Source: Betaproteobacteria bacterium Ga0074130
GTDB lineage: Bacteria > Pseudomonadota > Gammaproteobacteria > Burkholderiales > Rhodocyclaceae
NCBI GenBank assembly: GCA_001464495.1
Contig: LNDZ01000026.1
Span: forward strand, 62,001 to 126,000
Direction of reading: 5' to 3'
DNA length: 64,000 nt
Of this stretch, positions 30,225-40,578 are shown one piece after another. Position numbers and translations under genes: made by a program. The notes under the pieces were generated by a model. That model had not been told where the DNA came from, did not search any database, and saw nothing but the letters and a program-made list of their open reading frames with translations. Within the stretch, counting starts at the first letter, position 1. Each line of letters starts with the position of its first letter.

Positions 30225-30257
30225 TCCAGACACGACACACTCAAAGGAAAAACCACC

Positions 30258-30866
30258 ATGGGCCAGCTTATTGCCAGTCGTGCCAATCGTAACAACGAGG
30301 CGACTGTTGTCATGAAGGAAAAATCTGCCATGAATATCCGTCCGAAAATTTTGTACCCCTCGCTCATCATCGCTGCCTTCTCAGTGACGCTGCTGAGCCT
30401 CACCGGGGTTGCCGCACTCACCGGTTATTTGCCAGGCGCCAATGCCAATCAAGGCGAAGCGATGCAGGGTGACATGGCGCAGAAGGGTGAGCCTCGCAAT
30501 AGCGCTAACACCAAAGTGGCTGCGGCAAGCTGCGCGCAATGCGGCACGGTTGAAAGCGTGCGTTTGGTTGAACGCAAGGCCTCCGGCAGCGGCTTGGGTG
30601 CAGTAGCCGGCGGCGTTGCAGGCGCCATCCTTGGGAATCAGGTCGGTGGCGGCAGTGGCCGCACTGTAATGACGATTGCAGGGGGTGCTGGTGGCGCGTA
30701 TCTCGGTAATGAGATTGAGAAGAACACCAACAAGACCAGTGCCTACCAAATTCGTGTGCGCATGACTGATGGCTCCTTGCGCACGATTCATCAGCGTGAT
30801 GTGCCCGCTACAAATACAGGTGATCGCGTGCGAATTAGCAATGGCACCGTCACTGAGGTGCTCTAG
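30258..30866 (+). CDS. membrane-anchored glycine-zipper 2TM protein
   Basis: A 202-residue envelope protein. After a polar start there is one hydrophobic helix (about 33-57), then a linker with a CAQCG pair, then a glycine-zipper 2TM domain (about 112-155, GLGAVAGGVAGAILGNQVGGGSGR) and a C-terminal beta-rich segment (YQIRVRMTDGSLRTIHQ) typical of the SlyB/PcP-like surface-antigen family. AAAGGAAA precedes the ATG at 30258. An internal ATG at about residue 25 (30330) is an alternative start that would place the helix closer to the N-terminus. It follows the small lipoprotein by 33 bases and likely shares its sigma-54 transcript. Confidence 0.88.
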   Translation: MGQLIASRANRNNEATVVMKEKSAMNIRPKILYPSLIIAAFSVTLLSLTGVAALTGYLPGANANQGEAMQGDMAQKGEPRNSANTKVAAASCAQCGTVESVRLVERKASGSGLGAVAGGVAGAILGNQVGGGSGRTVMTIAGGAGGAYLGNEIEKNTNKTSAYQIRVRMTDGSLRTIHQRDVPATNTGDRVRISNGTVTEVL

Positions 30867-30936
30867 ATAGGACATCGATTGTAAAAGTTTAGGGCGCCAT
30901 TAAAGCCAAGTCTTCCCCCTACTTGGTGGTGCCCAT

Positions 30937-30980
30937 AACCCCGTTACTGGATCTCTGTCTCCGGTAATAGGGTTTTTCTT
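30937..30980 (+). terminator. terminator after the glycine-zipper genes
   Basis: A 15-base stem (30937-30951 with 30960-30974) with one mismatch and two G-T pairs, an 8-base loop and TTTTTCTTT after it, in the 113-base gap before the convergent HDOD gene. Confidence 0.75.
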
Positions 30981-31837
30981 TACTCGCGTTCAGCGAGGAC
31001 TTCGTTGGCCTTTGCTTCGAGTGCCTGCACGGCTTCTTCATCGAGATCAAGTTGCTGCAGGCAGACCTCACCGAGCTTTTCCCACTCGTGTGTTTTGCTG
31101 CGGCCAGTGTTCTGTTGCAGCAAGTATTCGGCGAGCTGGGAGATGGCGACCAGATAACGGAAGGGCGCATCCTTGCGGCCCATGTCGTGCTTGATGTCAT
31201 GGTGGTGGCGGACGGCCTTGCAGATATTCTCTGGCAACCACCACGATTGCGTCATCATTGAGCCCATTACCACGTGATTGGTGGGCAGCAGTTCATCCTC
31301 GACATCGGTGAAGGTGCGCAGTGCCTCGTTATTGGCATCCTGCAGGATGCGAACGTAATGAGGGAAGTGCTGCAGCAATACAGCAATGCCGCAATCACGG
31401 AACAAGCCATAGGTGTAGGCTTCCTCTGGGCGCACGCCCGGCCATTTTTGTTCTCTAGCTAGCCAGCCCGACAGTTTTGCAATCTGTGCTGAGGCGTCCC
31501 AGAACCGTTCCATCGCCGGCATACTCGGGAAAACGTTGCCAAGGGCAATGCAAGCGACAGCTTGGCTTGATGTGTTAAGGCCAAGCAGCATCAATGCCTC
31601 ATTCACACTTGCCACACGCCTGCGCGAGCCAAAGAAGGGGGAGTTGGCTAGACGTACAAGCCCTGCGGCTAGCGCAACATCACTGCTGATGATTTGGGTT
31701 AGATGACGAAAGTCCGGGTCGGGCTTGCTCATCTCCTGCGAGATTTTTTCCAATGCCAGAGGGCAGGGCGGAATGCGGTTGTCCCTGACGGCGGACTCCA
31801 ATTCGCCATTTAGCGAGTTATCGAACGAGGCTGTCAT
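30980..31837 (-). CDS. HDOD domain protein
   Basis: A 285-residue cytoplasmic protein consisting mainly of an HDOD domain (about 15-215). This domain is a relative of HD phosphohydrolases that usually lacks complete metal-binding motifs and serves signalling. Typical segments are IPPCPLALEKISQEMSKPDPD, IISSDVALAAGLVRLANSPFFG and LMLLGLNTSSQAVACIALGN; YGLFRDCGIAVLLQHFP resembles the HD region but lacks an HD pair. The C-terminus is helical. It overlaps the end of the upstream EAL gene by 20 bases, so the two are coupled; HDOD proteins often act with cyclic-di-GMP enzymes. Confidence 0.9.
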   Translation of the reverse strand: MTASFDNSLNGELESAVRDNRIPPCPLALEKISQEMSKPDPDFRHLTQIISSDVALAAGLVRLANSPFFGSRRRVASVNEALMLLGLNTSSQAVACIALGNVFPSMPAMERFWDASAQIAKLSGWLAREQKWPGVRPEEAYTYGLFRDCGIAVLLQHFPHYVRILQDANNEALRTFTDVEDELLPTNHVVMGSMMTQSWWLPENICKAVRHHHDIKHDMGRKDAPFRYLVAISQLAEYLLQQNTGRSKTHEWEKLGEVCLQQLDLDEEAVQALEAKANEVLAERE

Positions 31838-33158
31838 GACTGAGTTTTCTTACGCAAGCGACGTGTTTTTTTTTGTGTACTTTAAGCCAGGCGAGAAGGT
31901 CATCTCCTGACATTGCCCGTGCATAGAGATAACCTTGTGCAGCATCTACGCCGGCATGCAGTAATGCGTGCATTTGCTCCTTTGTCTCAACACCCTCGGC
32001 TACAACCGTCATGCCTAATTCTTGCCCAAGACGAGTCATCGCTTTCACAATTGCAAACGCACGTGAATCCTCAGGGAGTGCGATGGCGAAGGCGCGGTCG
32101 AGTTTAAGTTTTGCGGCGTGAATATCCTTGAGGTTGGCGAGGCAGGAGTAGCCCGTACCAAAATCATCAATGGCTAGGCCAACACCTGCTGCACGGGCGT
32201 CGCAGAGGTTTTCCTGAACTGTTGGCGACATGTCCATGAAAAGCGATTCGGTTAATTCCAGCTCCAGCCGGTCAGCCGGTAATGCAGCGTAAATTAGGGC
32301 ACTGCTTAGTGCTTGTGAGAAATGGGGGGCGAGTAGTTGTGCCCGCGATATGTTGACGGCCACCTTGATTGGGTAGCCAGCCTCATCCAGTTGGCGCGCA
32401 AAAATCGCACCTTGGCTCATGGTCCATTCGCCGAGGCGCGTGATCAGGCCGGTTTTTTCTGCGACAGGAATAAACAGCGTGGGTGAAATGTCACGGCCAT
32501 TGACCGTGCAGCGCATCAATGCCTCAACTGCATCAATACTGCCGTCTTTACGCAGGATGGGTTGGTAGTGGAGGCTGAGACCGCCGCTTTCGATGGCTTG
32601 ATGCAGCTTGCTCTCGATTTCCAGTTCAGTATTGGCGAGGATGCTGCAGCTGCCGCTGGCGGCAGTAATGTCACCTTCTGCCTGTAGCCAGCGCTTGCCA
32701 TTCCGTTTGGCCAGGTACATGGCTTGGTCGGCACGTTGTAGCAGGCTGACTGAGTCTTCATCGGGCTCCAGCAGCGCAATCCCAATCCGGGCTACTGGAT
32801 GTAGCTTGGTTTCGTTGAGCATGATGGGCTCTTCGAGCATCGTCATGATGTGTTCGGCTAGCGCCACGGCTTGGCTCAAACCTTCCGTTGGCAATAAGCA
32901 AAGGAACTCATCAGCACCCATGTGGCCGAGATGTACGCCGTTTCCGGTCGCCAGCTCAAGGCGGTTGGCGATGATTGAAAGAATCTTGTTGCCGCCGGTA
33001 TAGCCGAACGAGTGATTGACCTGCTGAAAGCGGTCAAGGTTGATCCATAAGGCAGCGATGCTGCCGGGCCTTGCGCCATCGATCATGTATTGCGCTAGCT
33101 GCACACAGCGTGCACGACTCAACAGTCCTGCAATTGTATTGGTGTCGTTAATTGGCAT
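31818..33158 (-). CDS. degenerate GGDEF plus EAL protein, probable cyclic-di-GMP phosphodiesterase
   Basis: A 446-residue soluble protein with no sensor domain in front. The GGDEF domain comes first (about 30-160), but the signature reads GADEF (81-85), so cyclase activity is doubtful; it may bind GTP as a regulator. The EAL domain (about 180-425) looks complete: VEALMR, NISRAQL, ELTES, DDFGTGYS, KLDR, AEGVET, and QGYLYARAM. Cyclic-di-GMP hydrolysis is therefore expected. Its stop codon lies 20 bases inside the HDOD gene that follows. Confidence 0.92.
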   Translation of the reverse strand: MPINDTNTIAGLLSRARCVQLAQYMIDGARPGSIAALWINLDRFQQVNHSFGYTGGNKILSIIANRLELATGNGVHLGHMGADEFLCLLPTEGLSQAVALAEHIMTMLEEPIMLNETKLHPVARIGIALLEPDEDSVSLLQRADQAMYLAKRNGKRWLQAEGDITAASGSCSILANTELEIESKLHQAIESGGLSLHYQPILRKDGSIDAVEALMRCTVNGRDISPTLFIPVAEKTGLITRLGEWTMSQGAIFARQLDEAGYPIKVAVNISRAQLLAPHFSQALSSALIYAALPADRLELELTESLFMDMSPTVQENLCDARAAGVGLAIDDFGTGYSCLANLKDIHAAKLKLDRAFAIALPEDSRAFAIVKAMTRLGQELGMTVVAEGVETKEQMHALLHAGVDAAQGYLYARAMSGDDLLAWLKVHKKKHVACVRKLSHDSLVR

Positions 33159-33287
33159 AGAAACAACGGACGATTTATTACAACGGCATCATAACTGTAT
33201 GCAGACGCATCAGGCATAAAGCCTGATGACAATTTTCTTTTGTTTTCATGCTTCCTGCAACAAGTCTTCAACTCGTTTCATAAACGC

Positions 33288-33313
33288 AAAAATGGGGCCG
33301 TAGCCCCATTTTT
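33288..33313. terminator. terminator after dnaJ
   Basis: AAAAATGGGGC, a CGTA loop and GCCCCATTTTT: a strong stem with T runs in both directions, 56 bases past the dnaJ stop on the minus strand. Confidence 0.92.
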
Positions 33314-33368
33314 GTATCTTGATGCTTTAAGCCATCAGATGCGGTGATTTAAAGTTTGTACGCCGATT

Positions 33369-34502
33369 TTAGCTGGCGAAAAAGTCTTTCACTTTATCCA
33401 TCCAGCTTTGCGCTTTGGGATTATGCACACCTGCATCGCCTTGGCTGATGGATTCAAATTCTTCCAGCAGTTCCTTTTGGCGAGCCGTCAGATTGACCGG
33501 CGTCTCCACCACGACATGACACAGCAGATCGCCGTGGCTGATGCTGCGAATGCCCTTAATACCCTTGCCGCGGAGACGGAATACCTTGCCGGATTGCGTC
33601 TCGGCTGGAATCTTCAGGCGCGCAATGCCGTCCAGTGTGGGAATTTCGATCTCGCCGCCGAGTGCTGCAACGCTGATGCTAATCGGCATTTCGCAATGCA
33701 GGTCGTCGTGATCGCGCTGGAACACGCTGTGCTCTTTGAGATGCACCTGCACATACAGGTCGCCGCTCGGGCCACCATTCACGCCATGCTCGCCTTCGCC
33801 AGACAGACGGATACGATCGCCCTCGTCGATGCCGGCCGGAATCTTGACCGATAGGGTCTTGTGGGTTTTCTTGCGCCCGGCGCCATGACAGTCGGGGCAG
33901 GGCGTCGGTACATACTTGCCTGTGCCGTGGCACTTGGGGCAGGTCTGCTGGATCGAGAAAAAGCCTTGCTGCATGCGCACCTGGCCATGACCATTACAGG
34001 TCGGGCAGGTCTTGACCTCGGTGCCCTTCTTGGCGCCGGTGCCGTCGCAGGTTACGCACTCTTCCATGGTTGGAATGCGGATCTTGGTCTCGGTGCCGCG
34101 CGCTGCTTCTTCCAGCGAGATTTCCAAGTTGTAGCGCAGGTCGGCACCACGATACACATTGGAGCGTCCGCCACCGCCGCCACCGCCTCTGCCACCAAAG
34201 ATGTCGCCGAAGATGTCTGAGAACGCATCGGCAAAGCCTGCGCCGCCACCGCCGAAGCCACCACCGGCTTGCGGATCAACGCCAGCGTGGCCGTATTGAT
34301 CGTAGGCCGCACGCTTTTGTCCATCGGAGAGGATCTCGTAGGCCTCTTTGGCCTCCTTGAATTGCTCTTCCGCCTTGGGATTGTCCGGGTTGCGGTCCGG
34401 GTGGTACTTCATCGCGAGCTTGCGATAAGCCTTTTTCAGCTCATCGTCAGAGGCGTCGCGGTTCACCCCCAGTACTTCGTAAAAGTCTTTTTTTGCGGCC
34501 AT
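33369..34502 (-). CDS. dnaJ: chaperone DnaJ (Hsp40)
   Basis: The 377-residue co-chaperone that delivers substrates to DnaK and stimulates its ATPase. The J domain has the HPD motif in MKYHPDRNP. Next comes a Gly/Phe-rich linker ([20 protein letters not shown]), four CxxCxGxG zinc repeats ([32 protein letters not shown]), and the C-terminal substrate-binding domain. It follows dnaK by 86 bases that contain a long hairpin and no obvious promoter, so it is read from the dnaK transcript. Confidence 0.98.
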   Translation of the reverse strand: MAAKKDFYEVLGVNRDASDDELKKAYRKLAMKYHPDRNPDNPKAEEQFKEAKEAYEILSDGQKRAAYDQYGHAGVDPQAGGGFGGGGAGFADAFSDIFGDIFGGRGGGGGGGRSNVYRGADLRYNLEISLEEAARGTETKIRIPTMEECVTCDGTGAKKGTEVKTCPTCNGHGQVRMQQGFFSIQQTCPKCHGTGKYVPTPCPDCHGAGRKKTHKTLSVKIPAGIDEGDRIRLSGEGEHGVNGGPSGDLYVQVHLKEHSVFQRDHDDLHCEMPISISVAALGGEIEIPTLDGIARLKIPAETQSGKVFRLRGKGIKGIRSISHGDLLCHVVVETPVNLTARQKELLEEFESISQGDAGVHNPKAQSWMDKVKDFFAS

Positions 34503-34533
34503 CTTGAGTTTCTTTCAGCACATACGACAAGAA

Positions 34534-34566
34534 GGCACGGAAACAGAATGACTCTGTTTCTGTGCC
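34534..34566 (-). other. long hairpin in the dnaK-dnaJ spacer
   Basis: A 14-base-pair stem with one G-T pair (34534-34547 with 34553-34566) around a 5-base loop. No T run follows on the minus strand, so it is more likely an mRNA processing or stability element than a terminator. Confidence 0.65.
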
Positions 34567-34588
34567 CCCGGCTCAAACGGTCAAGCGC

Positions 34589-36520
<1,932 letters not shown>

Positions 36521-36576
36521 GTTTTTTCCTTTAATTGTTGATGTCGCCCGGTGCGGGCGGAATTACCTTGATTCGA

Positions 36577-36604
36577 ATATGGGGATTGTCGCGTTCAGTT
36601 CAAG
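36577..36604 (-). promoter_or_regulatory. sigma-32 heat-shock promoter of dnaK
   Basis: Read on the minus strand: CTTGAAC, 13 bases, CCCCATAT, an almost perfect sigma-32 promoter (CTTGAAA-N13-CCCCATNT). Start of transcription would be near 36570, about 50 bases before the dnaK ATG. The leader contains a small hairpin at 36545-36559 (CGCCCG/CGGGCG). Confidence 0.88.
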
Positions 36605-36612
36605 CGACAGTC

Positions 36613-37155
36613 TCAAGCTTTCGCTTTGGAAACCACTACCAGTGCAGGCCGAATCACGCGGTCGTGCAGGGCGTAGCCCTTTTGCAGCACGTTGATAATG
36701 CGGTTTGGCTCACCGTCGGCTTCAAGCTGGCTAATGGCCTGGTGCTTGTGCGGATCAAACTTCTCATCCAGCGGGTTGATCTCCAGCAGGGCCGATTTTT
36801 CAAAGGCCGAGATCAGCTGCTTCAGCGTCAGCTCGACACCGGCCTTGAGGTCTTCTGCGGTTTGCTTGTCGCTGGCGAGGGCGGCTTCAAGGCTGTCCTT
36901 AACGGCGATGAGCTCGCTGGCGAACTTTTCGACGGCAAACTTGCTGGCCTTGCTGATGTCTTCTTGGGCGCGGCGGCGGATGTTCTCACCTTCCGCCTTG
37001 GCGCGCAGCCAAGCGTCTTGTGCTTCAGCGGCTTTGGCTTCAGCAGCCTGCAATTGTTCTTCCAAGCTTGGCAGGGTGTCGGTCGAGTTTGTTTCTTCGG
37101 TTGCTGGCGTGGCTTCGCTTGCCTCGGTGTTCTGGGGTTCTTGCGCTTGTGACAT
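36613..37155 (-). CDS. grpE: nucleotide exchange factor GrpE
   Basis: Releases ADP from DnaK. The 180-residue protein has an acidic Thr/Glu-rich N-terminus, a long coiled coil (about 35-90) and the C-terminal beta domain with [36 protein letters not shown]. The start is the ATG at 37155 with AAGG upstream. A longer frame from 37191 would begin inside the -10 element of the sigma-32 promoter and is rejected. First gene of grpE-dnaK-dnaJ. Confidence 0.96.
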   Translation of the reverse strand: MSQAQEPQNTEASEATPATEETNSTDTLPSLEEQLQAAEAKAAEAQDAWLRAKAEGENIRRRAQEDISKASKFAVEKFASELIAVKDSLEAALASDKQTAEDLKAGVELTLKQLISAFEKSALLEINPLDEKFDPHKHQAISQLEADGEPNRIINVLQKGYALHDRVIRPALVVVSKAKA

Positions 37156-37189
37156 GACTTGAAACCTTAAGGACGTTCGGATTGCCCAC

Positions 37190-37217
37190 ACTTGGGGGCG
37201 GGTCTTTTGCTTTCAAG
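37190..37217 (-). promoter_or_regulatory. sigma-32 heat-shock promoter of grpE
   Basis: On the minus strand: CTTGAAA, 13 bases, CCCCAAGT. The -35 is perfect and the -10 differs at one or two bases. Transcription would start about 37183, 28 bases ahead of the grpE ATG. No CIRCE inverted repeat (TTAGCACTC-N9-GAGTGCTAA) is found here. Confidence 0.85.
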
Positions 37218-37238
37218 CCTTTTTTATTTTTTTATGAC

Positions 37239-37258
37239 AAAAAACGGGGAGGTACCCC
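37239..37258 (-). terminator. terminator candidate after hemH
   Basis: On the minus strand GGGG, TACCT and CCCC form a short stem, followed by G and six T. A competing larger stem pairs 37240-37247 with 37267-37274. It lies about 150 bases past the hemH stop and just before the grpE promoter, so it would insulate the heat-shock genes. Confidence 0.55.
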
Positions 37259-37409
37259 TGATTGCACCGTTTTTACTTGTGCTAACAGTATTTAATATTG
37301 ATAGATCAATTGTTTGCGGTGTTGCAGCGGCATTCTGTCCAAAGAGCTAGCCCTAGGCTTTTCAACCGCGTCAGTGTTGCGCTTAACCCCGGCTGGAGTG
37401 CTTTAATGG

Positions 37410-38519
37410 TTACTGCTTGGCGCCCTGTGCCTTTGCGCGCTCTGCAATTGTGCTGTCGCTATGTCCCGGTGAGTTCAGCCAATGACCAAGGTGTGTAATG
37501 GCGAGTTGCGTCAGGGCAGTGATTAGATCGGGCCGTTCGTTGAGACAGGGTATGTAGTGAAATTCTTTGCCGCCGTCGTTCTGGCCGTGCGTAAGGAAGG
37601 CTTCCTTGCATTCCATGCCGATTTCCTCAAGCGTCTCAAGGCAGTCGGCAACGAAGCCGGGGCAGATCACATCAACGCGACGCGTGCCTTGTGCCGCAAG
37701 GGCTTCCAAGGTCGGTTGCGTGTAGGGTTGCAGCCATTCAGCTCTGCCAAAACGCGACTGGAAAGTAACCAAGTATTGGTCCTTGTTGAGGCCCAGTGCT
37801 TCGGCGAGTAGGCGTCCAGTTTTGTGGCACTCACAGAAATAAGGATCGCCCTTATCCAGACTGAAACGTGGAAGGCCGTGGAAGCTCATGATCAGCTTGT
37901 CACCACTGCCCAGTGGGCCGTTATGCGCCCAGTGTTCACGCACGCTGTTAGCCAGCGCGGTGATGTAGGCGCTGTCATCGTGATAGTTACGGATGAAACG
38001 CAGCTCCGGCACGTTGCGTAGGCGTTGCGTCCAAGCGCTGACCATGTCGCCGACGCTGGCCGTGGTGGCAGCCGCATATTGCGGGTAGGCAGGCAGAATC
38101 AAAATGCGTGTGCAGCCAGCCGCCTTGAGTTGATCGAGCTTACTGGCGATGGAGGGGTTGCCATAACGCATGGCCCACGCGACCTCGACATCCGGGTAGC
38201 CTGCGGCACCAAGTGCGCCGCGCAGCAGCTTGGCTTGGCGCTCGGTATGTACGGCCAGTGGTGAGCCGTCTTTTTCCCAGACCATAGCGTATTTCGCCGC
38301 AGATTTTTTGGGGCGGACATTCAGGATGATGCCGTTGAGGATGAGCCACCAGATGGGCTTGGGAATTTCTACGACGCGCGGGTCGGACAGGAACTCCTTA
38401 AGGTAGCGCCGCAAAGCCGGTGCCGTGGGTGCGTCTGGTGTGCCTAAATTGGCGTACAGGATGCCGATGCGGGCGGGCGTGCCATGCACATGAGCGGGTT
38501 CGGGCTGGAAGCGGGGCAT
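37410..38519 (-). CDS. hemH: ferrochelatase HemH
   Basis: Inserts Fe(II) into protoporphyrin IX, the last step of protoheme synthesis, at the inner membrane. The 369-residue product shows [13 protein letters not shown] at the N-terminus, the catalytic histidine in [18 protein letters not shown], and the C-terminal [19 protein letters not shown]. It lies 39 bases after hrcA and is probably co-transcribed with it. The 190 bases between its stop and the grpE promoter hold only a hairpin. Confidence 0.96.
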   Translation of the reverse strand: MPRFQPEPAHVHGTPARIGILYANLGTPDAPTAPALRRYLKEFLSDPRVVEIPKPIWWLILNGIILNVRPKKSAAKYAMVWEKDGSPLAVHTERQAKLLRGALGAAGYPDVEVAWAMRYGNPSIASKLDQLKAAGCTRILILPAYPQYAAATTASVGDMVSAWTQRLRNVPELRFIRNYHDDSAYITALANSVREHWAHNGPLGSGDKLIMSFHGLPRFSLDKGDPYFCECHKTGRLLAEALGLNKDQYLVTFQSRFGRAEWLQPYTQPTLEALAAQGTRRVDVICPGFVADCLETLEEIGMECKEAFLTHGQNDGGKEFHYIPCLNERPDLITALTQLAITHLGHWLNSPGHSDSTIAERAKAQGAKQ

Positions 38520-38558
38520 GAGTGTCCGGGGGGGCTATATGGGTTGAGCCGGTGTGGC

Positions 38559-39575
38559 TTAGCCTTGGTTTGGGGTGCTCAGTGCGTTGCCGAGCAGGCG
38601 GGCAGTGATATCCACAATCGGGATCACGCGTTCATAAGCCATACGGGTTGGCCCGATGACACCGAGGGTGCCGACGACTTCGCCATTGGCCTCGTAGGGG
38701 GCCGTCACAACGCTGCATTCGTCCAGCGGTGCAATGCCCGACTCGCCGCCGATGAAGACCTGCACACCTTCTGCACGATTCGACATCTCCATCAAGTGGG
38801 CAAGACTGGTTTTCTGGTCAAAAAGATCAAAAAGCTGACGCAGGCGGTTAATGTTCGAGGACAGATCCTCCACATCCAGCAACTTCCGTTCGCCGCTGAT
38901 GATGTATTGCGGCTGGCTGTCTTCGCCGGCGGCAACGGCGGCCGTCATCAGCTCGGTCATATCTGAGCGCAGTTGCGACAGCTCCTCGCGCAGGCGGCCG
39001 CGAATCTGCTCCAAGTCTTGGCCCGCATAGTGTTGGTTGAGAAAGTTGGCAGCCTCGGTGAGTTCCGATGGGCTGTAGTCGCGCTGCGTATGCAGAATAC
39101 GGTTTTGCACATCGCCGTCCATGGTCACGAGGATAAGCAGGACGCGCTTTTCTGAAAGGGTAAGGAATTCGATCTGGCGTATCCGCGTCTGCGGGCGGCG
39201 CGGGACGATCACTACACCGGCAAACTGCGTCAGTTGTGCCAGTAATTGGGAAGCGGTGCTGATGGCTTGTTGTGGCGCGCTGATCTGCATGCTGCCTTGC
39301 AGCTCTGAGAGCTCAAGACTGGCCAGCGGCTTGACGGTGAGCAGCGTATCTACAAACAGGCGGTAGCCAAGGGCTGTCGGGATGCGGCCGGCCGAGGTGT
39401 GTGGGCTGGTGATAAAGCCCATTTCCTCAAGGTCGGACATGACGTTGCGAATGGTCGCTGGCGACAGCTCAAGGCCAGAGTGCCGCGAAAGGGTGCGCGA
39501 ACCGACGGGCTGTCCTTCGACGATATACCGTTCGATCAGGGTTTTGAGCAGAGTCTGGGCGCGCTTGTCGAGCAT
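38559..39575 (-). CDS. hrcA: heat-inducible transcription repressor HrcA
   Basis: A 338-residue repressor that in many bacteria binds CIRCE operators at groESL and sometimes dnaK operons. The N-terminal winged helix includes [30 protein letters not shown] and [17 protein letters not shown]; the rest is a GAF-like domain ending in RLLGNAL. The start is ATG 39575 by family alignment. There is no ribosome-binding site, and a TACAAT sits seven bases before the ATG. No CIRCE element is visible anywhere in the window, so its targets are probably elsewhere. Divergent from nadK. Confidence 0.95.
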   Translation of the reverse strand: MLDKRAQTLLKTLIERYIVEGQPVGSRTLSRHSGLELSPATIRNVMSDLEEMGFITSPHTSAGRIPTALGYRLFVDTLLTVKPLASLELSELQGSMQISAPQQAISTASQLLAQLTQFAGVVIVPRRPQTRIRQIEFLTLSEKRVLLILVTMDGDVQNRILHTQRDYSPSELTEAANFLNQHYAGQDLEQIRGRLREELSQLRSDMTELMTAAVAAGEDSQPQYIISGERKLLDVEDLSSNINRLRQLFDLFDQKTSLAHLMEMSNRAEGVQVFIGGESGIAPLDECSVVTAPYEANGEVVGTLGVIGPTRMAYERVIPIVDITARLLGNALSTPNQG

Positions 39576-39582
39576 GGAGTGA

Positions 39583-39588
39583 ATTGTA
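39583..39588 (-). promoter_or_regulatory. possible -10 element giving a leaderless hrcA mRNA
   Basis: TACAAT on the minus strand ends seven bases before the hrcA ATG, and no Shine-Dalgarno lies between. The -35 region is poor, so this is tentative. Confidence 0.3.
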
Positions 39589-39692
39589 TGCAAAAGCCGG
39601 GCGTTGCGGCGCGTGCGTGACAATTAAGCCGCGCTGGCGGAATCCTTGCGGCTGGAGGGGGTATCAATCCAGACTTGTGGAATAATCTCTGG

Positions 39693-40571
39693 ATGACAAC
39701 AGAATTCTCCACCATCGGCCTAGTAGGCCGTTTCCAGACCCGCGAGGTCGGTGAGTCGCTGAGCGCGCTGGCAGCATTCCTGCGTACGCAAGGCGTCACG
39801 GTGCTGATTGATGCTGATACAGCTGCAGCTACCGATATTCAAGGCTACGAAATTGTTGATACCGCCACGCTAGGTGCTCGTGCCGAGCTGGTAATTGTGC
39901 TCGGCGGTGATGGCACGATGCTGAATGCGGCGCGCCAGATGGCCGAATATTCCGTACCCGTGGTGGGTGTCAATCAGGGCCGTCTGGGCTTTATGACGGA
40001 TATTTCCCGCGATCAGATGCTTGAAGGCATTGCCGCTATTTTGGAAGGTAAGTACAGCCGCGAGGAGCGGGTGCTGCTGGATGCTGAAGTGCTGCGCAGT
40101 GGCGAGCGTGTATTCCATTCGCTGGCTTTCAATGATGTGGTGATCAGCAAGGGCGACATGGGGCGCATGATCGAACTTGAGGTTAAGGTCGATGGCGGCT
40201 TCCTGTATGTGCTGCGTGCTGACGGCATGATCGTGGCGACGCCGACCGGCTCAACCGCCTATGCCTTGTCAGCCAATGGCCCCATCCTGCACCCCTCGGT
40301 GCGTGGGCTGGCACTGGTTCCTCTGTGCCCACATGCTCTGTCCAACCGTCCAATCACCATCAGCGACTCATCAGTGATCGAGGTGACGGTGGCTGCGCCG
40401 CATCAATGCCGCTTCCATTTTGATTCGGTCTCGCGTTTCGATGCCCAGTCTTACGACAAAATCGTGATCCGCCGTTCTGAACATACTGTCACCCTGTTGC
40501 ATCCGGATGGTTACAGCTATTTCGCCATGTTGCGCGAAAAGCTGCACTGGAGCGCAACCCCGCGTTATTGA
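39693..40571 (+). CDS. nadK: NAD kinase NadK
   Basis: Phosphorylates NAD to NADP with ATP. The 292-residue protein has the signature GGDGTMLNAAR, the NAD-binding GVNQGRLGFMTD, and ATPTGSTAYALSANGPILHP. I chose the ATG at 39693; a TTG six codons upstream is possible. It is divergent from hrcA (117-base gap) and 7 bases before recN, the usual beta/gammaproteobacterial arrangement. Confidence 0.96.
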   Translation: MTTEFSTIGLVGRFQTREVGESLSALAAFLRTQGVTVLIDADTAAATDIQGYEIVDTATLGARAELVIVLGGDGTMLNAARQMAEYSVPVVGVNQGRLGFMTDISRDQMLEGIAAILEGKYSREERVLLDAEVLRSGERVFHSLAFNDVVISKGDMGRMIELEVKVDGGFLYVLRADGMIVATPTGSTAYALSANGPILHPSVRGLALVPLCPHALSNRPITISDSSVIEVTVAAPHQCRFHFDSVSRFDAQSYDKIVIRRSEHTVTLLHPDGYSYFAMLREKLHWSATPRY

Positions 40572-40578
40572 CCGGACC

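Noticed and set aside
37156..37191. Longer grpE start at 37191
   Set aside because: It would start within the sigma-32 -10 element, upstream of the expected transcription start, and the added residues are not in the family.
37390..37410. GAGTGCTTTAA near the hemH end as a CIRCE half-site
   Set aside because: Only one half resembles CIRCE; no matching TTAGCACTC arm at the right distance, and it lies inside or near the hemH stop, not at a promoter.
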